From Verrucomicrobiia bacterium (GTDB lineage: Bacteria; Verrucomicrobiota; Verrucomicrobiia; JADLBR01), in the NCBI GenBank assembly GCA_020847615.1, contig JADLBR010000210.1, forward strand, positions 1 to 39,370: a stretch of DNA of 39,370 nt, read 5' to 3'. The notes below the pieces were generated by a model. The model had not been told where the DNA came from and ran no database searches. It was given only the letters and a program-made list of their open reading frames with translations. Shown one piece after another: positions 1 through 7,859 of this stretch; the first letter of the stretch is position 1; the number at the start of each line of letters is the position of its first letter. A program made the position numbers and the translations under genes.

Positions 1-2
1 CC

Positions 3-665
3 CAGCTCAGGGAACTGAGCGAGCGATTGGACGTGGCGCAGTTCGCGGAGGCCGAGCGGCTGTTGCCCGAGGTCCGGGCGCTGGATGTGGCCCTCCGGCT
101 GCCGCTGCTGGACGTGGCGGTGCAGGGGCTCAGGCAGCTATCGCCCGGCCAGTTCGAGGCTTTCAAGACGGCCGTGGATGCGCTGGTCTGGGGTGACCAC
201 AGGGTCGACCTCTTCGAGTTTGCCATGCTGCGGCTGCTGCGCAGGCACCTCGACCCGCATTTCGGCGGGGCGGAGCGGACGCGGGTGTTGCACACGAACT
301 GGGAGACCCTTTTGCCGGAGGCGCTGCTGGTGCTCTCGGCGCTCGCGCACGCGGGGGCGGCGGGCGACACCGCGTGCGCGGGGGCGGCATTCCGCGCCGG
401 CGCGTCGCAGCTCGAGACCGGGGAGCGGCGCGAGTGGCCGCTCGCGGGACCGCAGGAATGCTGCGACCTCGGGCAGATCGATGCCGCGCTCGACCAACTG
501 CGCCAGGCGGGCAGTTGGCTGAAGAAGAACTTCCTCTACGCCGCCGCGACGACCGCCATGCATGACCGCGAGCTCTCGGTCGAGGAGGGAGAGCTGCTGC
601 GCGCGATCGCCGATAGCCTGGATTGTCCGGTGCCGCCGTTCGCGAGGGCCGCGGGCATCGCCTGA
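3..665 (+). CDS. M48 family metallopeptidase, C-terminal part (truncated at window edge)
   Basis: The reading frame is open to the left edge, so this is the 3' part of a longer gene; the TTG at 27 is only the first possible start inside the window. The visible 220 or so residues match what I remember of the C-terminal region of large bacterial M48 (HtpX-like) membrane metalloproteases: LPLLDVAVQGLRQLSP, then a helical TerB-like segment with VDLFEFAMLRLLRRHLDP, and the terminal ELLRAIADSLDCPVPPF. The zinc-binding HExxH part would lie upstream, outside the window, so activity cannot be judged here. The gene ends with TGA and is followed by a repeat cluster before the convergent PAP2 gene. The family call depends on these C-terminal motifs only; a stand-alone TerB-like protein is the alternative. 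Confidence 0.65.
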   Translation, partial: QLRELSERLDVAQFAEAERLLPEVRALDVALRLPLLDVAVQGLRQLSPGQFEAFKTAVDALVWGDHRVDLFEFAMLRLLRRHLDPHFGGAERTRVLHTNWETLLPEALLVLSALAHAGAAGDTACAGAAFRAGASQLETGERREWPLAGPQECCDLGQIDAALDQLRQAGSWLKKNFLYAAATTAMHDRELSVEEGELLRAIADSLDCPVPPFARAAGIA

Positions 666-732
666 CACGGGAATCGCATCCTCGCGCAGGGTGCTGCCAG
701 AGTAGGCTGCCGAACAAAGTCCGACAGCCTCC

Positions 733-889
733 TGACCTGAAACCTAAAAGTCGGGGACACTTCGATTTGTGTCACAAAAGGCACGTCATCAGCAGGTTAT
801 GCGAATGCCGCCTGAAGGCGGCACTACGAGCACACGACCACCGGAATGTTCGTAGTGGTGCCTTTAGGCACTCCGCGACCCACCAGAAG
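733..889 (+). repeat. Family A palindromic repeat, copy 1
   Basis: This element of about 157 bp recurs in inverted orientation at 7103-7277. Shared blocks include TGACCTGAAAC at one end, CACGTCATCAGCAGGTTATG in the middle, a GCCGCCTGAAGGCGGC palindrome, TTCGTAGTGGTGCCTT, and CTCCGCGACCCACCAGAA at the other end. It contains two short hairpins around CCTGAAGGC / CCTTTAGGC and no open frame of note. Elements with a CGTAGTG..CCTTCAGGC core are, to my knowledge, common in verrucomicrobial genomes. It lies just downstream of the M48 gene. Confidence 0.85.
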
Positions 890-928
890 TTTCCCCCTGA
901 ATAATCCGGCGCGTGGAGAGCTCCTTTG

Positions 929-968
929 AGCCTGCATATTTCGCGCATGCGCGTGAAATATGCAGGCT
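929..968. repeat. Family C 40-bp palindrome, copy 1
   Basis: Perfect 14-bp arms (AGCCTGCATATTTC / GAAATATGCAGGCT) flank a core containing GCGCATGCGC. An identical 40-bp copy is at 31841-31880. Here it sits between two convergent genes (M48 ends at 665, PAP2 ends at 1147), where a strong hairpin could act as a two-way terminator, although there is no T-tract. A GC hairpin of the form GCCCCGCGCGCGGGGC follows at about 974-990. Confidence 0.85.
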
Positions 969-997
969 AGCGCCGCCCCGCGCGCGGGGCATGACGT

Positions 998-1112
998 CTG
1001 ACTAGAAAATTGCCGCAGCGCCTCCCGTAGCCGAACGCGTCAGCGTTTGGCCGCCAAAGCCTCACGGCTTCGGCGACAATTTCCCAAGCCGGTGGTCCTG
1101 CGGTTGCCGGAC
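998..1112 (-). repeat. Family B palindromic repeat, copy 1 (reverse orientation, long form)
   Basis: Read on the minus strand, this is the long form of repeat B: a CCGGCAACCG..CCACCGGCTTG leader, the folded core GCCGAAGCCGTGAGGC..GCGTTCGGCTACGGGAGG and the GCGGCAATTTTCTAGTCA end. It is located 3' of the PAP2 gene but in the opposite orientation to the copies that touch recD2 and lemA. Confidence 0.8.
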
Positions 1113-1146
1113 GGGAGTCTGGCTCGGGATTCCCGGGATTTTCGAT

Positions 1147-1791
1147 TCACTCTCTTGGCCGGGCTGCCAGCCCGAGGGCGATGCCCGCCACCGCGCCGAA
1201 GGTGAATCCCGCGATGACGTCGCTGGGATGGTGCTGGCGGAGGTATATGCGGGACCAGCCGACCGCGAGGGCGGCACCGACGGCCGGGGCCGCGATGGGC
1301 GGGAGGGCGATGGAGAGTGCGGCGGCAGAGCCCATGGCGGTGGCGCTGTGCCCCGAGGGGAACGCGTGATAGCGGTGGTCGGCGCGCGGACCATACAGGC
1401 CGTCGGCGAGTTCCGCGTTTGGGCGGGGTCGGCCCAGGGTCAACCGGAAGGCGTTGGCGCCCAGTCCCGCCGTCGCCGAGGCCAGCAGGGCCGCCAGCGC
1501 CGCCGCCCGCCAGTTCGCCCGGCGCGCCAACGCGCCGCATAGCCACAGCCCCGCGGAGACCAGCAGCGAGCCGGTCGGGAAGTCGCCCCAGAAACTGATG
1601 GCGCGCGCGATGTTCCGCATGGCCCGGGTATCGTTGTCGGTGAGGGCGTGGAGCAGGCGCGCGTCGGCGGGGACCAGGGCGAGCGCGGCAAGGAGACCGG
1701 CGGCCGCCAGAATGGAAAAGGGCACCGCGCGGGCGCGCACCAGGCGCGCGGCGGCGGCGAGCATCGCGATGGCCTCGCGGATCGGGGTCAC
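1147..1791 (-). CDS. PAP2-family membrane phosphatase
   Basis: This 214-residue protein has several hydrophobic helices and the three signatures of the PAP2/lipid phosphatase family: GRPRP at 120-124, PSGHSA at 145-150 (catalytic-acid His148), and SRIYLRQHHPSD at 180-191 (nucleophile-site His187 and partner Asp191). The Lys of the first motif seems to be replaced by Arg. Members remove phosphate from lipid phosphates or undecaprenyl pyrophosphate at the membrane. The GTG start at 1791 overlaps the aminotransferase stop by four bases (GTGA), which implies translational coupling. It is the last gene of the leftward run beginning at the glycosyltransferase. The substrate is unknown; a lipid-linked substrate fits the GT2 neighbour. 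Confidence 0.85.
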   Translation of the reverse strand: MTPIREAIAMLAAAARLVRARAVPFSILAAAGLLAALALVPADARLLHALTDNDTRAMRNIARAISFWGDFPTGSLLVSAGLWLCGALARRANWRAAALAALLASATAGLGANAFRLTLGRPRPNAELADGLYGPRADHRYHAFPSGHSATAMGSAAALSIALPPIAAPAVGAALAVGWSRIYLRQHHPSDVIAGFTFGAVAGIALGLAARPRE

Positions 1792-3209
1792 GCGGGCAGC
1801 GGCTCCGGCTTGATGGGCGAACCCTTGCCCGCCGAGCGGAAGAAATTCATCGCGACGTCGGCCAGCGGTCCCGGGAAGCGCCGCAGCCCGTGCAGGACAT
1901 CGTCCAGTGCGAGGCAGAAACGGTTGATCTCAGTCTCGCCGATGATGAGGGGCGGGAGGAACTTCACCACATCGGCGCGGTGGGCGGCCACCTGGGTCAG
2001 GATGCGGTGCTTCTGGAGAAGCGGGGTGACGATGAGCTGTGGGAAGAGGCCGGGATCCAGGGCGTGGTAGAACTTCCAGCCGAGCTTTCCGAAGAACGCC
2101 TGCGGCTCGGCCATCTCGAAGGCGCACATGAGGCCCTTGACCCGGACCTCATCGACGATCTCGTGGCGCTGCTGGATCTGCCGGAGGCGGGCCTCCATCA
2201 TCTCGCCCATCCTCGCGGCGTTTTCGACGAGGCCCTCGTCCTCGATCACGTCGAGGGCCGCGATGCCCGCGACGGCGGCGAGGTTGTTGCGCCCGAATGT
2301 CGAGGAGTGGACGATGCAGCGATCCAGGCGGGGGAAGACGCACTGGTAGATGGCGCGCCGGGCGACGATGGCGCCGCACGGGACGTAGCCGCCGCTGAGG
2401 GTCTTGGCCAACGTGATGATATCGGGCTGCAGGTTCCAGTGCTCGAAGGCGAACCACTTGCCCGTGCGCCCGAGACCGGTCTGGACCTCGTCGCAGATCA
2501 GCAGCGCCCCGTGGCGACGGCACAGTTCCTGCGCCCGGTTGAAGTAGTCGTCCCTGGGGAACTTGATGCCCTTGCCCTGCACGGGCTCCACGAGGAAGGC
2601 CGCGACATCGCCCTCGGCCAGTTCGCGCGCGAGCGCGGCGGTGTCGCCCAGGGGCACGTGGGCGACGCCCGGGAGGAAGGGCCCGAATCCCTCGTGAAAG
2701 AAGGGGTTGCCGGTCACCGAAAGCGAGCCGTAGGAGAGGCCGTGGTAGGAATTCTCCAGCGTGATGATCCGCGGGCGACCGGTGGCCGCGCGGGCAAATT
2801 TCAGGGCGCCCTCGACGGCCTCGGTGCCGCTGTTGCAGAGGAAGACGGCGTCGAGGTGCGGCGCGCCCTGCACCGCGAGGCGGGCGACGAGTCTTTCCGC
2901 GAGGACGCCGGCGAGGAAGGCGCAATCCATCTGGACCATGTTGGGCAGGTCCAGGTCCAGCACGTCCTGGATCGCCTTGCGGACCGCGGGGTGGTTTCGT
3001 CCGATGTTGAAGGCCCCGAAGCCCGCGAGAAAATCCAGGTAATCCTGGCCCTCCTTGTCATAGAGGTAGGCGCCCTTGGCGCGGGCGTAAACCCGGTCGA
3101 AGCCGATGGTCCGCTGGACCTTCACCAGCGTCCGGTTCAGGTATCGGTCGTGCAGCTCGTAGTTTTCGCCGAGGCGGTTGGCGACGAGCGCTTTGATGTC
3201 GGTGGGCAT
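1788..3209 (-). CDS. Class III (ornithine-type) PLP aminotransferase, HpnO-like
   Basis: This 473-residue fold-type I aminotransferase has CNSGTEA (125-131, cofactor phosphate), the SYHG His156 that stacks on PLP, DEVQTGLGRTG (240-250, Asp240 contacts the pyridine nitrogen) and the Schiff-base Lys269 in TLAKTLSGGY. The N-terminal region (YLNRTLVKVQRTIGFDRVY, then YLDFLAGFGAFNIGRNHP) resembles, from memory, the subgroup that includes putrescine aminotransferases and the hopanoid aminotransferase HpnO rather than acetylornithine aminotransferase. No hopanoid gene is in the window, so the substrate is open. ATG at 3209 has no obvious Shine-Dalgarno sequence. It is translationally coupled to the downstream PAP2 gene, with the GT2 gene 43 bp upstream, so the three are probably one transcript. 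Confidence 0.85.
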   Translation of the reverse strand: MPTDIKALVANRLGENYELHDRYLNRTLVKVQRTIGFDRVYARAKGAYLYDKEGQDYLDFLAGFGAFNIGRNHPAVRKAIQDVLDLDLPNMVQMDCAFLAGVLAERLVARLAVQGAPHLDAVFLCNSGTEAVEGALKFARAATGRPRIITLENSYHGLSYGSLSVTGNPFFHEGFGPFLPGVAHVPLGDTAALARELAEGDVAAFLVEPVQGKGIKFPRDDYFNRAQELCRRHGALLICDEVQTGLGRTGKWFAFEHWNLQPDIITLAKTLSGGYVPCGAIVARRAIYQCVFPRLDRCIVHSSTFGRNNLAAVAGIAALDVIEDEGLVENAARMGEMMEARLRQIQQRHEIVDEVRVKGLMCAFEMAEPQAFFGKLGWKFYHALDPGLFPQLIVTPLLQKHRILTQVAAHRADVVKFLPPLIIGETEINRFCLALDDVLHGLRRFPGPLADVAMNFFRSAGKGSPIKPEPLPA

Positions 3210-3252
3210 GGGTGGGGGAAGGTAGCCGCGGCTCGGGTTTCGGCAATCGCGA

Positions 3253-4239
3253 TCAGGGGCCGGGGCGGGGTGGCATCTGGAAGGAGGCGAGGCCGGCGCC
3301 GGGGTCGCGCTTGCGCTCGCGATAGAGCAGTTCCTCGAGCAGGCTGCGGTTGCGCGAGATGAGATCGGCCACGACGCCGAGAGCCAGCAGCTGGACCCCG
3401 ATGAGGATCAGCACGCTGGCGAGGATGAGCGAGGGTATTTTCTGGATGTGCGGGTTGACGTAGAGATAATAGTAGAGCCAGCGCACCATCAGCGCCGAGC
3501 CGGCGACGAAGAGGGGGGTGCCCAGGAGGAGGAAGAACTGGAGCGGCGCGTACAGGACGTAGACCCGCATCATCGTCGCCACGGATCGGCGCACGTAGGT
3601 CGCCATGCCCTTGAAGAGGCGGGATTCCCGCAGTTTGGCGTTCACGCGGATCGGGACGCTGGCGACCCGGAGGCCCTGCCGGCCCGCCTGGATCAGGGTC
3701 TCCATCGTGTAGGTGAATTGCGAGAAGACGTTCATCCGCAGGGCGGCCTCGCGGGAATAGGCGCGGAAACCGCTCGGGGCATCCGCGACCCGGGTCTGGG
3801 AGATCTGGCGCAACAGGGCGCTCCCGGCGAATTGGAGCAGCTTCTTCAGGGGCGAGAAGTGCTCGATATCGGCGATGGGGCGGGCGCCGACCACGAGGTC
3901 CGCCTCACCCCGGACGATGGGTTCCACGAGTTTGGCGATATCCGCCCCGCAGTACTGGTTGTCGGCGTCGGTGTTGACGATGACGTCGGCGCCGAGGCTG
4001 AGGCCCTTGGCCATCCCCGCGGTGAACGCGCGCGCGAGGCCGCAGCGCTTGCCGAGCGAGACGATGTGCTCCACCCCGTGTTTTCGGGCGACTTCGACCG
4101 TCCGGTCCGTCGAGCCATCGTCGATCACGACCACGGCGACCTCGTCGAATCCGGGCACCGAACGCGGAAGATCCGCCAGCGTGACCGGCAGCGACTCCTC
4201 CTCGTTCAGGCAGGGGATCTGGATGACCAGCTTGGCCAT
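3253..4239 (-). CDS. GT2 family glycosyltransferase (dolichol-phosphate-mannose synthase type)
   Basis: A 328-residue protein with an N-terminal GT-A domain: IPCLNEEESLP near residues 8-18, VVIDDGSTDRT at about 36-46, and the metal-binding NTDADNQY region near 90. Two hydrophobic helices follow (near 230-255 and 270-300), the layout of polyprenyl-phosphate sugar transferases that move a sugar from a nucleotide donor to a lipid carrier at the inner membrane face. It is the first gene of a likely transcript with the aminotransferase and PAP2 genes. The GIY-YIG gene stops only 9 bp upstream, so that gene may belong to the same unit. Donor and acceptor cannot be told from sequence. Confidence 0.88.
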   Translation of the reverse strand: MAKLVIQIPCLNEEESLPVTLADLPRSVPGFDEVAVVVIDDGSTDRTVEVARKHGVEHIVSLGKRCGLARAFTAGMAKGLSLGADVIVNTDADNQYCGADIAKLVEPIVRGEADLVVGARPIADIEHFSPLKKLLQFAGSALLRQISQTRVADAPSGFRAYSREAALRMNVFSQFTYTMETLIQAGRQGLRVASVPIRVNAKLRESRLFKGMATYVRRSVATMMRVYVLYAPLQFFLLLGTPLFVAGSALMVRWLYYYLYVNPHIQKIPSLILASVLILIGVQLLALGVVADLISRNRSLLEELLYRERKRDPGAGLASFQMPPRPGP

Positions 4240-4248
4240 GAATGTGCA

Positions 4249-4575
4249 TCAATAGCCGATTGGCGGCTGGCCTCCAGCGAAAAGCGCCGACAGGCGACCC
4301 GATGTCCTGCTGAATCTGAGGCGTCCGGCGGCGACGATCAACTCCTTGTGGCGCCTGTCGAGGCGCTTGACCTGATACTCGAGTTTGGCGGCCAGGGATC
4401 TCGGGCCGATGCGTTGGCGGAGGAGGATGGTGGCGGGCCCGCGGGCGCGGAGGTATCGCGAGCCGCGGCCGGTGGCGTGCTGCCTGAAGCGGCGATCGAC
4501 GTCGGTGGTGATGCCGGTGTAGATCGTGCCGGCGCGGGTGCGTATCATGTAGAGCCACCACGGGGGCGAGGCCAT
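4249..4575 (-). CDS. Single-domain GIY-YIG nuclease superfamily protein (UPF0213/YhbQ-like)
   Basis: A 108-residue protein that is almost entirely one GIY-YIG domain. WWLYMIRTRAG then IYTGIT give the two strand motifs (LYM for GIY, YTG for YIG); DRRFRQH supplies Arg28/29 and His33, and KLEYQVKRL supplies the metal-binding Glu66 of this superfamily. I chose ATG 4575 because the conserved domain begins at residue 6 and the frame upstream runs into the antisense of the DUF885 gene. Such small proteins are widespread, and their role (DNA repair, or nucleic acid cleavage) is poorly established. It ends 9 bp before the GT2 start. Confidence 0.85.
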   Translation of the reverse strand: MASPPWWLYMIRTRAGTIYTGITTDVDRRFRQHATGRGSRYLRARGPATILLRQRIGPRSLAAKLEYQVKRLDRRHKELIVAAGRLRFSRTSGRLSALFAGGQPPIGY

Positions 4576-4639
4576 GCGAGTGGTCAGGCTCGCAGGCGGG
4601 GGGCGGATGGCGAGCGCTTTTCGTGCCGGGGGTCTCTCG

Positions 4640-6409
4640 CTACGGGCGATCTTTGGCGGCGCCGTCGATCCAATCTGTGACGCGCCGCTCCAGCGCGTCG
4701 AGGGGAATGGAGCCGGCGAGGAGGACGGCATCGTGGAAGGCCTTGATGTCGAACCTGTCGCCGAGCCGCCGGCGCGCGGCATCGCGGAGTTCGCGGATCT
4801 TGAGTTCGCCGATCTTGTAGGCGAGCGCCTGGCCGGGCCAGACGATGTAGCGATCGACCTCGTTGGCGATCTCGCCCTCGGTCTTGGGTGCGTTCTCCCT
4901 GAAGAAATCGATCGCCTTCTGGCGGGGCCATCCCATGTGGTGGATGCCGGTGTCGACGACGAGGCGGATGGACCGCCACATATCGTAGGTGAGGCGACCC
5001 ATGCGTGCGTGGGGATCCCCGTAGAGGCCGAGTTCCTCGCCGAGGAATTCGGCGTAGAGTCCCCAGCCCTCGGCGTAGGCGGTGTAGCCGCCATAGCGGC
5101 GGAACTTGGGGAGTTCGCCGAGTTCTTGGGCGAGCGCGATCTGGAGGTGGTGGCCGGGGACGGCCTCGTGGAGGGTGAGCGCGACCATCTCCCACTTGGG
5201 CCGGGTTTCGGGTTTGTGGGTGTTGACGAAGAAGGTGCCGGCGCGCGAACCATCGGCGGCGGGCCCGCGGTAGTATGCGGTGGGCGCGTCCGGGGCGGAG
5301 GTGTCGGGTATGGGATCGACGCCGTAGGGCATCCGGGGGAGCGTGCGGAACAGGCGGACCAGCAGGGGGTCGATGGTGCGCGAGAGCGCGCGGTAGTTGG
5401 CCAGGATCTCGTCGGACGACTTGGGCAGGAACTCCGGGTCGGTGCGGAGGTGCTGGAAGAACTCGGGCAGGGCGCCGCCGAAGCCGAGCTCGGCGCGGAT
5501 TTTTTCCATCGCGGCGCGGATGCGCGCGATCTCGCGGAGGCCGATCTCGTGGATCTGTTCTGGGGTGAGGTCGGTGGTGGTGGATCGGCGCGCGGCGAAG
5601 GCGTACCACGCCTTGCCCTGGGGCAGGTGGCAGAGGCCGACCTCTTCCGGACAGGCCGGGAGGTACTCCTTTTCAAAAAACTGGGCGAGTTTCCGGTAGG
5701 CGGGGATGACGCGGGTCTCGATCGCGTCCCGCGCCTCGGCGGCGAGGCGCGCGCGGTCGGGTCCGGCGATGTCGCGGTGGAATTCCTTGAACGTCTGGAA
5801 GTAGGGGCTGTCCTCCGGGCGAGGGACGATCTGTTTGGCGATCTGGGCGGGGACGCGGGACATGACGATCCGGGGATACAGGATGCCGGCGCTCATGCCC
5901 TCGCGCATGACATCGATGTCCTGGTCGATCTGTTGGGGCAGGTCGCGGAGCCTGGAGAGCCAGTCCTCGTAATCCTTGAGCGTCTCGAAGCGGAGGGAAT
6001 CGGCGACCTCGTTGGATGTCTGGATCCCGCCGAGCTGTGTGATGGGGCGGAGGTGGCCGCGGAACGCGTGGCCCGCGGCATCCTGTTCGGCCTCGCTGAG
6101 GAATAGATCGTAGTTGAGCCTGTCGGTGTCCGGCAGGCCGGCGCGATCGATCCGCTTGAGTCGGCCGATGAGTTCGAGGTTATGCCGGTGGCGGCGCTCG
6201 GCGGCGTCGAGGGAACCGTCGCCCCACTGGTCGTTATACCGGCGGTCGCCCAGCATGGATGCCCAGACCGGGCTCTCGCGCATCGCGTACTCCCACTCCT
6301 CGTCCAGGATCCGGTGGAATTGGGCGGTGTGATCGTCTGTGGCGAGGCACGGCAAAGCCAGCGCGAGCAGTGTGGCGGCGGAGGGAAGGGGGCGGCGTTC
6401 CAGTCTCAT
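4640..6409 (-). CDS. DUF885 family exported metallopeptidase-like protein
   Basis: A 589-residue protein beginning with a probable signal peptide (MRLERRPLPSAATLLALALP, cleavage likely after CLA near residue 23). The DUF885 signature HEAVPGHHLQ is at 414-423 and a second conserved block AYAEGWGLYAEF at about 444-455; together these would give a gluzincin-like zinc site (His414, His420, Glu447, with Glu415 catalytic). Length matches the family, usually near 600. ATG 6409 is preferred over longer in-frame starts because it begins the signal peptide; the extra upstream residues are Pro/Ser/Ala-rich shadow sequence overlapping the thioesterase gene. It is expected in the periplasm as a peptidase of unknown specificity. 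It is transcribed divergently from the thioesterase (136 bp between starts). Confidence 0.87.
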   Translation of the reverse strand: MRLERRPLPSAATLLALALPCLATDDHTAQFHRILDEEWEYAMRESPVWASMLGDRRYNDQWGDGSLDAAERRHRHNLELIGRLKRIDRAGLPDTDRLNYDLFLSEAEQDAAGHAFRGHLRPITQLGGIQTSNEVADSLRFETLKDYEDWLSRLRDLPQQIDQDIDVMREGMSAGILYPRIVMSRVPAQIAKQIVPRPEDSPYFQTFKEFHRDIAGPDRARLAAEARDAIETRVIPAYRKLAQFFEKEYLPACPEEVGLCHLPQGKAWYAFAARRSTTTDLTPEQIHEIGLREIARIRAAMEKIRAELGFGGALPEFFQHLRTDPEFLPKSSDEILANYRALSRTIDPLLVRLFRTLPRMPYGVDPIPDTSAPDAPTAYYRGPAADGSRAGTFFVNTHKPETRPKWEMVALTLHEAVPGHHLQIALAQELGELPKFRRYGGYTAYAEGWGLYAEFLGEELGLYGDPHARMGRLTYDMWRSIRLVVDTGIHHMGWPRQKAIDFFRENAPKTEGEIANEVDRYIVWPGQALAYKIGELKIRELRDAARRRLGDRFDIKAFHDAVLLAGSIPLDALERRVTDWIDGAAKDRP

Positions 6410-6545
6410 ATGGGGTGCGTGAGGGGGTAAGGCTATGGCGGGCGGGGCGATTGTCCAGAGGGCGGCGCCGCAGTCGGGCGGGCAGCCTTGCCCGCCGCAC
6501 GCGCTTTCGCTAGACGGGTTCTCGTATGGGGAGGTCCGACAAGGG

Positions 6546-6992
6546 ATGAGCGGCGAGGCGGTGTTCGTCGATGAGATCGTGGTGCCCGCGGACGCGATCG
6601 ACGGGAACGGGCACGTGAACAACGTGGCGTTCGTGGGCTGGATGCAGGAGGTGGCCACGCGGCACTTCGAGTCCGTGGGGTGCGGCGCGGCGATGCGCGA
6701 GGCTGGGGCGACATGGGTGGTGCGGTCCCATCACGTGGAGTATCTCGGCCCGGCATTCGCGGGCGAGCGATTGCGGGTGCTGACGTGGATCGTGGATTTC
6801 GGGCGCGCGCGGTCATTGCGGCGCTACCGGTTCTCAAGGTCGCCGGATGGGAAGCTGCTGGTGCGCGGGGAGACCGACTGGGTCTTCGTCAACGCGGAGA
6901 CAGGTCGGCCGTGTTCCATCCCCGAAGCGATCCGGCGGGCTTTCGTGGTGTTGCCCGGGGATCCGGGGCCCGAGATCGTCCCCGGGAAATAG
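6546..6992 (+). CDS. Hotdog-fold acyl-CoA thioesterase (4HBT type)
   Basis: A 148-residue single hotdog domain. The VVPADAIDGNGHVNN segment near the N terminus is the characteristic D-x-x-GHVNN/Y helix-entry motif of 4-hydroxybenzoyl-CoA-type thioesterases, with the family Asp near residue 16. The strand pattern VRSHHVEYLGPAFAGERL also fits YbgC/4HBT_2 proteins. They hydrolyse short or medium acyl-CoA in the cytoplasm. I chose ATG 6546 over the longer frame from 6435 because it is preceded by a GAGG element and leaves the standard length; the upstream residues are Pro/Gly/Ala filler. It stands alone, divergent from the DUF885 gene, and is followed by repeat cluster A/B. Confidence 0.85.
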   Translation: MSGEAVFVDEIVVPADAIDGNGHVNNVAFVGWMQEVATRHFESVGCGAAMREAGATWVVRSHHVEYLGPAFAGERLRVLTWIVDFGRARSLRRYRFSRSPDGKLLVRGETDWVFVNAETGRPCSIPEAIRRAFVVLPGDPGPEIVPGK

Positions 6993-7102
6993 CGCGAGGC
7001 ATCCGGGGCCATCGCGGACGCGATCTTCTCCGGGAGTCAATGGTGCTTTCGAGCTAGCCCCGCCGCCGACGCCCGAGGCCGACGCATCATTCATGTGGGA
7101 GG

Positions 7103-7277
7103 TTCTGGTGGGTCGCGGAGTGCCTGAAGGCACCACTACGAACATTTCCGTGGTCTTGGGTTCGTAGTGCCCCGCCAGAGGCGGGCAGGCGCCTTCAGGC
7201 GGCATTTGCATAACCTGCTGATGACGTGTCTTTTGTGACACACATCGAAGTATCCCCAATTGTGAAGTTTCAGGTCA
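7103..7277 (-). repeat. Family A palindromic repeat, copy 2 (inverted)
   Basis: This is the reverse complement of the 733-889 element with point differences and one extra segment of about 20 bp (near 7167-7190) that itself forms a CCCGCC-TCT-GGCGGG hairpin next to the GCCTTCAGGCGGC arm. It occupies the gap between the thioesterase and the cytochrome c gene and contains no coding frame I would believe. Confidence 0.85.
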
Positions 7278-7315
7278 GACATCATGCCCCGCGGACGGGG
7301 CACCGCCGGGGGTGA

Positions 7316-7398
7316 AAATGTAGCCGAAGCCGTGAGGCTTTGGCGGCCAAACGCTTACGCGTTCGGCTACGGGGAGCGATGCGGCAATTTTCGAGTCA
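7316..7398 (+). repeat. Family B palindromic repeat, copy 2
   Basis: Core TAGCCGAAGCCGTGAGGC..GCGTTCGGCTACGGGGAG and terminal GCGGCAATTTTCGAGTCA. It ends 8 bp before the cytochrome c stop codon. A GC hairpin, ATGCCCCGCGGACGGGGC, precedes it at about 7284-7301; the same kind of hairpin accompanies the copies at 998 and 33794. Confidence 0.85.
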
Positions 7399-7406
7399 GC
7401 GCCAGA

Positions 7407-7772
7407 TCACTCGGGCTGGTGGATCGAGTGGCAGGCCTTGCAGTTGGAAGTCTCCTTGAGCTTGGCGAGGTTCTCGTCGCTCGCGTTTTCCTTGGCCGCG
7501 CGCGATGCCTGGAGCAGGGCCCCGGTCTTCTGTTTCCAGCTCTCGGCATCGCCCTTCGGCGGGGCCTGCTGGGCGAGCGCCTCGTGGTACTCGACGAGCT
7601 TGGCGACCTCCTCAGGCGAGGCGGCTTTTGCGAGGACCTTGGCGAGCAGCGACTCCTTGCCCTTGTGGCCCTTGGTCATGATCTCCTCGAAATCATACTT
7701 GGGTTCCGCCCCGTGGCAGATGCCTGTTACAATGGCGGCTGCTGCTGCGGCGATCACGAGCACATGTTTCAT
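7407..7772 (-). CDS. Small periplasmic c-type cytochrome
   Basis: A 121-residue protein with a signal peptide (MKHVLVIAAAAAAIVTGICHG, cleavage near residue 21) and one heme-attachment motif CKACH at 111-115, ten residues from the C terminus. The intervening region is helical and Lys/Glu/Ala-rich, with a His at about position 63 (EYHEAL). The C-terminal position of CxxCH is like class II (cytochrome c') proteins, where the heme is on the last helix of a four-helix bundle. The ATG at 7772 has a good AGGAG six bases upstream, which settles the start against the longer in-frame ORF. It probably carries electrons or binds a small ligand in the periplasm. It is divergent from the iclR-type gene, and repeat B2 sits just past its stop. 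Confidence 0.82.
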   Translation of the reverse strand: MKHVLVIAAAAAAIVTGICHGAEPKYDFEEIMTKGHKGKESLLAKVLAKAASPEEVAKLVEYHEALAQQAPPKGDAESWKQKTGALLQASRAAKENASDENLAKLKETSNCKACHSIHQPE

Positions 7773-7859
7773 GGGGTCTCCTGAGATGGGTTTGAATGCT
7801 TGGTCCGACCAGACATTACGTGGGCCGGGTCCGGGTGCAAGGGGTGTGCGGATCGGGCC

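Noticed and set aside
665-1146. A small gene within the first repeat cluster
   Set aside because: Frames such as 623-904 cross repeat A, whose second copy does not preserve the frame.
1890-3362. Long plus-strand open frame of 490 codons
   Set aside because: It is antisense to the aminotransferase. Its translation is rich in Gly, Glu, Asp, Arg and Val with no recognisable motif, as expected from the reverse frame of a GC-rich gene.
4576-5676. N-terminal extension of the GIY-YIG protein (475-codon frame)
   Set aside because: The extra residues are Ser/Pro/Arg-rich sequence from the wrong frame of the DUF885 gene on the same strand. The domain starts right after ATG 4575.
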